Assembly: GCA_002862325.1 (NCBI GenBank)
Contig: PKCT01000167.1
Span: forward strand, 1-6,061
DNA from: Phycisphaerae bacterium
GTDB lineage: Bacteria; Planctomycetota; Phycisphaerae; Phycisphaerales; SM1A02
Direction of reading: 5' to 3'
DNA: 6,061 nucleotides
A model generated the notes under the pieces. That model searched no databases. It was not told the DNA's origin and was given only the letters and a program-made list of their open reading frames with translations. Positions 5,252-6,061 of the stretch are shown one piece after another (position 1 is the first letter of the stretch; every line of letters begins with the position of its first letter). Position numbers and translations under genes: made by a program.

Positions 5252-6061
5252 CGACGGCCTCAGTTCTGCCGCCGACGAGCGAGAAGAAGATCTCGTCGAG
5301 CGTCGGTCGAAGGATCTCGATCGAGGACACCGCACCGTGTTGGAGGCAGGCCTGCATCGTCGCGTCCGGCGTCGCGTCCGTCGTCATCTCCACCCTGACG
5401 CGTCCGTCCTTCGCGGGCGAGGCCGTCGCGATTTCGGGGGCCAACGCCACCGCGGTCGACCACGCTTCGGGATCCTCCATCGGGCACACCTGGAGGGCCC
5501 GCGGGTCGAAGCGGCGTCGAATCGAGACGAGCGAGTCGTCGAGGAGCTTCTCGCCCCGATCGATCAGCACGATGCGGTCGCACATCCGTTCGGCCTGGTG
5601 GAGGACGTGGGTCGAGAACAGGATCGTCCGCCCCTCGGCGTGGAGTTCCTGGATCAGACGATTGAGAACCATCGCGTTGACCGGATCCAGGCCGGAGAAC
5701 GGTTCGTCGAGGATCAGGAGCTCGGGCTCGTGCAGGACGGCCGCCAGGAACTGCACCTTCTGCTGCATGCCCTTGCTGAGCTCTTCACATCGACGTGGTC
5801 CCGCGTCGGAAAGCTCGATCCGTTCCAGCCACTCTGGAATCGACCGGTTGAGCTCGGATCGCGACATGCCCTTCAGGCGGCCGATGTAGTGGAGGTACTC
5901 CCGAACCCGCATCTTCCGGTAGAGCCCGCGTTCCTCCGGGAGATACCCGATCCGATCCTTCCGCGCGAGTGCGTCCCCGCCGAGCACGCGAAGCGTGCCG
6001 ACGTCCGGGCGGATGATCGACATGATCATCCGGATCGTGGTGCTCTTGCCCGCACCGTTGG
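5244..6061 (-). CDS. NatA-like ABC exporter ATPase (5' end beyond window)
   Basis: This is the ATP-binding subunit of the exporter, missing its first residues because the window ends inside the Walker A motif: the first complete codons read NGAGKSTTIR. About 271 codons remain. Landmarks in order are IGYLPEERGLY (Q-loop region in the form usual for NatA-type ATPases, with Glu at the Gln position), ELSKGMQQKVQ (signature motif, LSKGM instead of LSGGQ), LLILDEPFSGLDP (Walker B at about 5700-5720 and D-loop), and FSTHVLHQAERMCDRI (switch His). A C-terminal extension of about 100 residues ending IFFSLVG is typical of this group. It would bind and hydrolyse ATP at the cytoplasmic face to power the permease. 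Its stop overlaps the permease start by eight bases. The ATG at 6029 is internal and is not the start; the true one lies upstream of 6061, probably by some 35-40 codons. The exported substrate cannot be told from the sequence. Confidence 0.95.
   Translation of the reverse strand, partial: NGAGKSTTIRMIMSIIRPDVGTLRVLGGDALARKDRIGYLPEERGLYRKMRVREYLHYIGRLKGMSRSELNRSIPEWLERIELSDAGPRRCEELSKGMQQKVQFLAAVLHEPELLILDEPFSGLDPVNAMVLNRLIQELHAEGRTILFSTHVLHQAERMCDRIVLIDRGEKLLDDSLVSIRRRFDPRALQVCPMEDPEAWSTAVALAPEIATASPAKDGRVRVEMTTDATPDATMQACLQHGAVSSIEILRPTLDEIFFSLVGGRTEAVDD

Noticed and set aside
5252..5335. A longer permease start at 5335
   Set aside because: The extra 28 residues are Arg/Ser-rich, fall wholly within the ATPase gene and do not fit the NatB N-terminus. 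The start at 5251 has a ribosome site and the typical overlap.
5244..6061. Non-canonical Q-loop and LSKGM signature in the ATPase as signs of a degenerate enzyme
   Set aside because: These variants are usual for NatA-type exporter ATPases, and the Walker A, Walker B and switch His are intact.
1..6061. CRISPR array, tRNA, rRNA or insertion sequence
   Set aside because: I saw no regularly spaced repeats, cloverleaf-like sequence, transposase-like protein or terminal inverted repeats in reading both strands.

Overview
This is a GC-rich window in which every gene I can support lies on the minus strand, so it reads from right (6061) to left (1). The organism looks like a member of the Planctomycetota, possibly Phycisphaerae. 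The reasons are the EF-G N-terminus with a GTATMDFLE switch region, an elongation factor G gene that is not preceded by rpsL/rpsG, a membrane protein with a short CxxC...CxxC zinc ribbon of a kind I associate with that group, and a divergent RNase HII-like protein. This assignment comes from recalled family patterns, not from a search.

Layout in transcription order. (1) 6061-5244 is the ATPase of a NatA-like ABC exporter, cut inside its Walker A motif by the window edge. (2) 5251-3911 is its NatB-like ABC-2 permease, overlapping the ATPase by 8 bases. (3) 3900-2395, after a 10-base gap, is a membrane-anchored zinc-ribbon protein of unknown function. These three look like one operon. (4) A 141-base gap (2394-2254) contains an AT-rich promoter overlapped by a ccatat/atatgg operator. 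It precedes a type II toxin-antitoxin pair: a VapB-like ribbon-helix-helix antitoxin (2253-2026) and a VapC-like PIN toxin (2023-1583). (5) After 62 bases comes a 340-residue RNase HII-like protein (1520-498). (6) A 339-base non-coding stretch (497-159) holds a plausible promoter and several hairpins and looks like a long fusA leader. (7) 158-1 is the start of fusA, cut by the window edge.

How the genes work together. The exporter pair probably moves a substrate out of the cell using ATP, and the zinc-ribbon protein may be an accessory to it. VapB should neutralise VapC and, with it, repress the shared promoter through the palindrome seen there. The RNase HII-like protein and EF-G belong to nucleic-acid maintenance and translation and have no obvious link to the exporter.

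The points most worth a second look are the RNase HII-like protein with two large insertions and Glu in place of the fourth catalytic Asp, the PIN toxin with two altered active-site positions, and the clean operator/promoter arrangement of the toxin-antitoxin pair. I saw no tRNA, rRNA, CRISPR array or insertion sequence, and no clear evidence for a wholly new multi-gene system.
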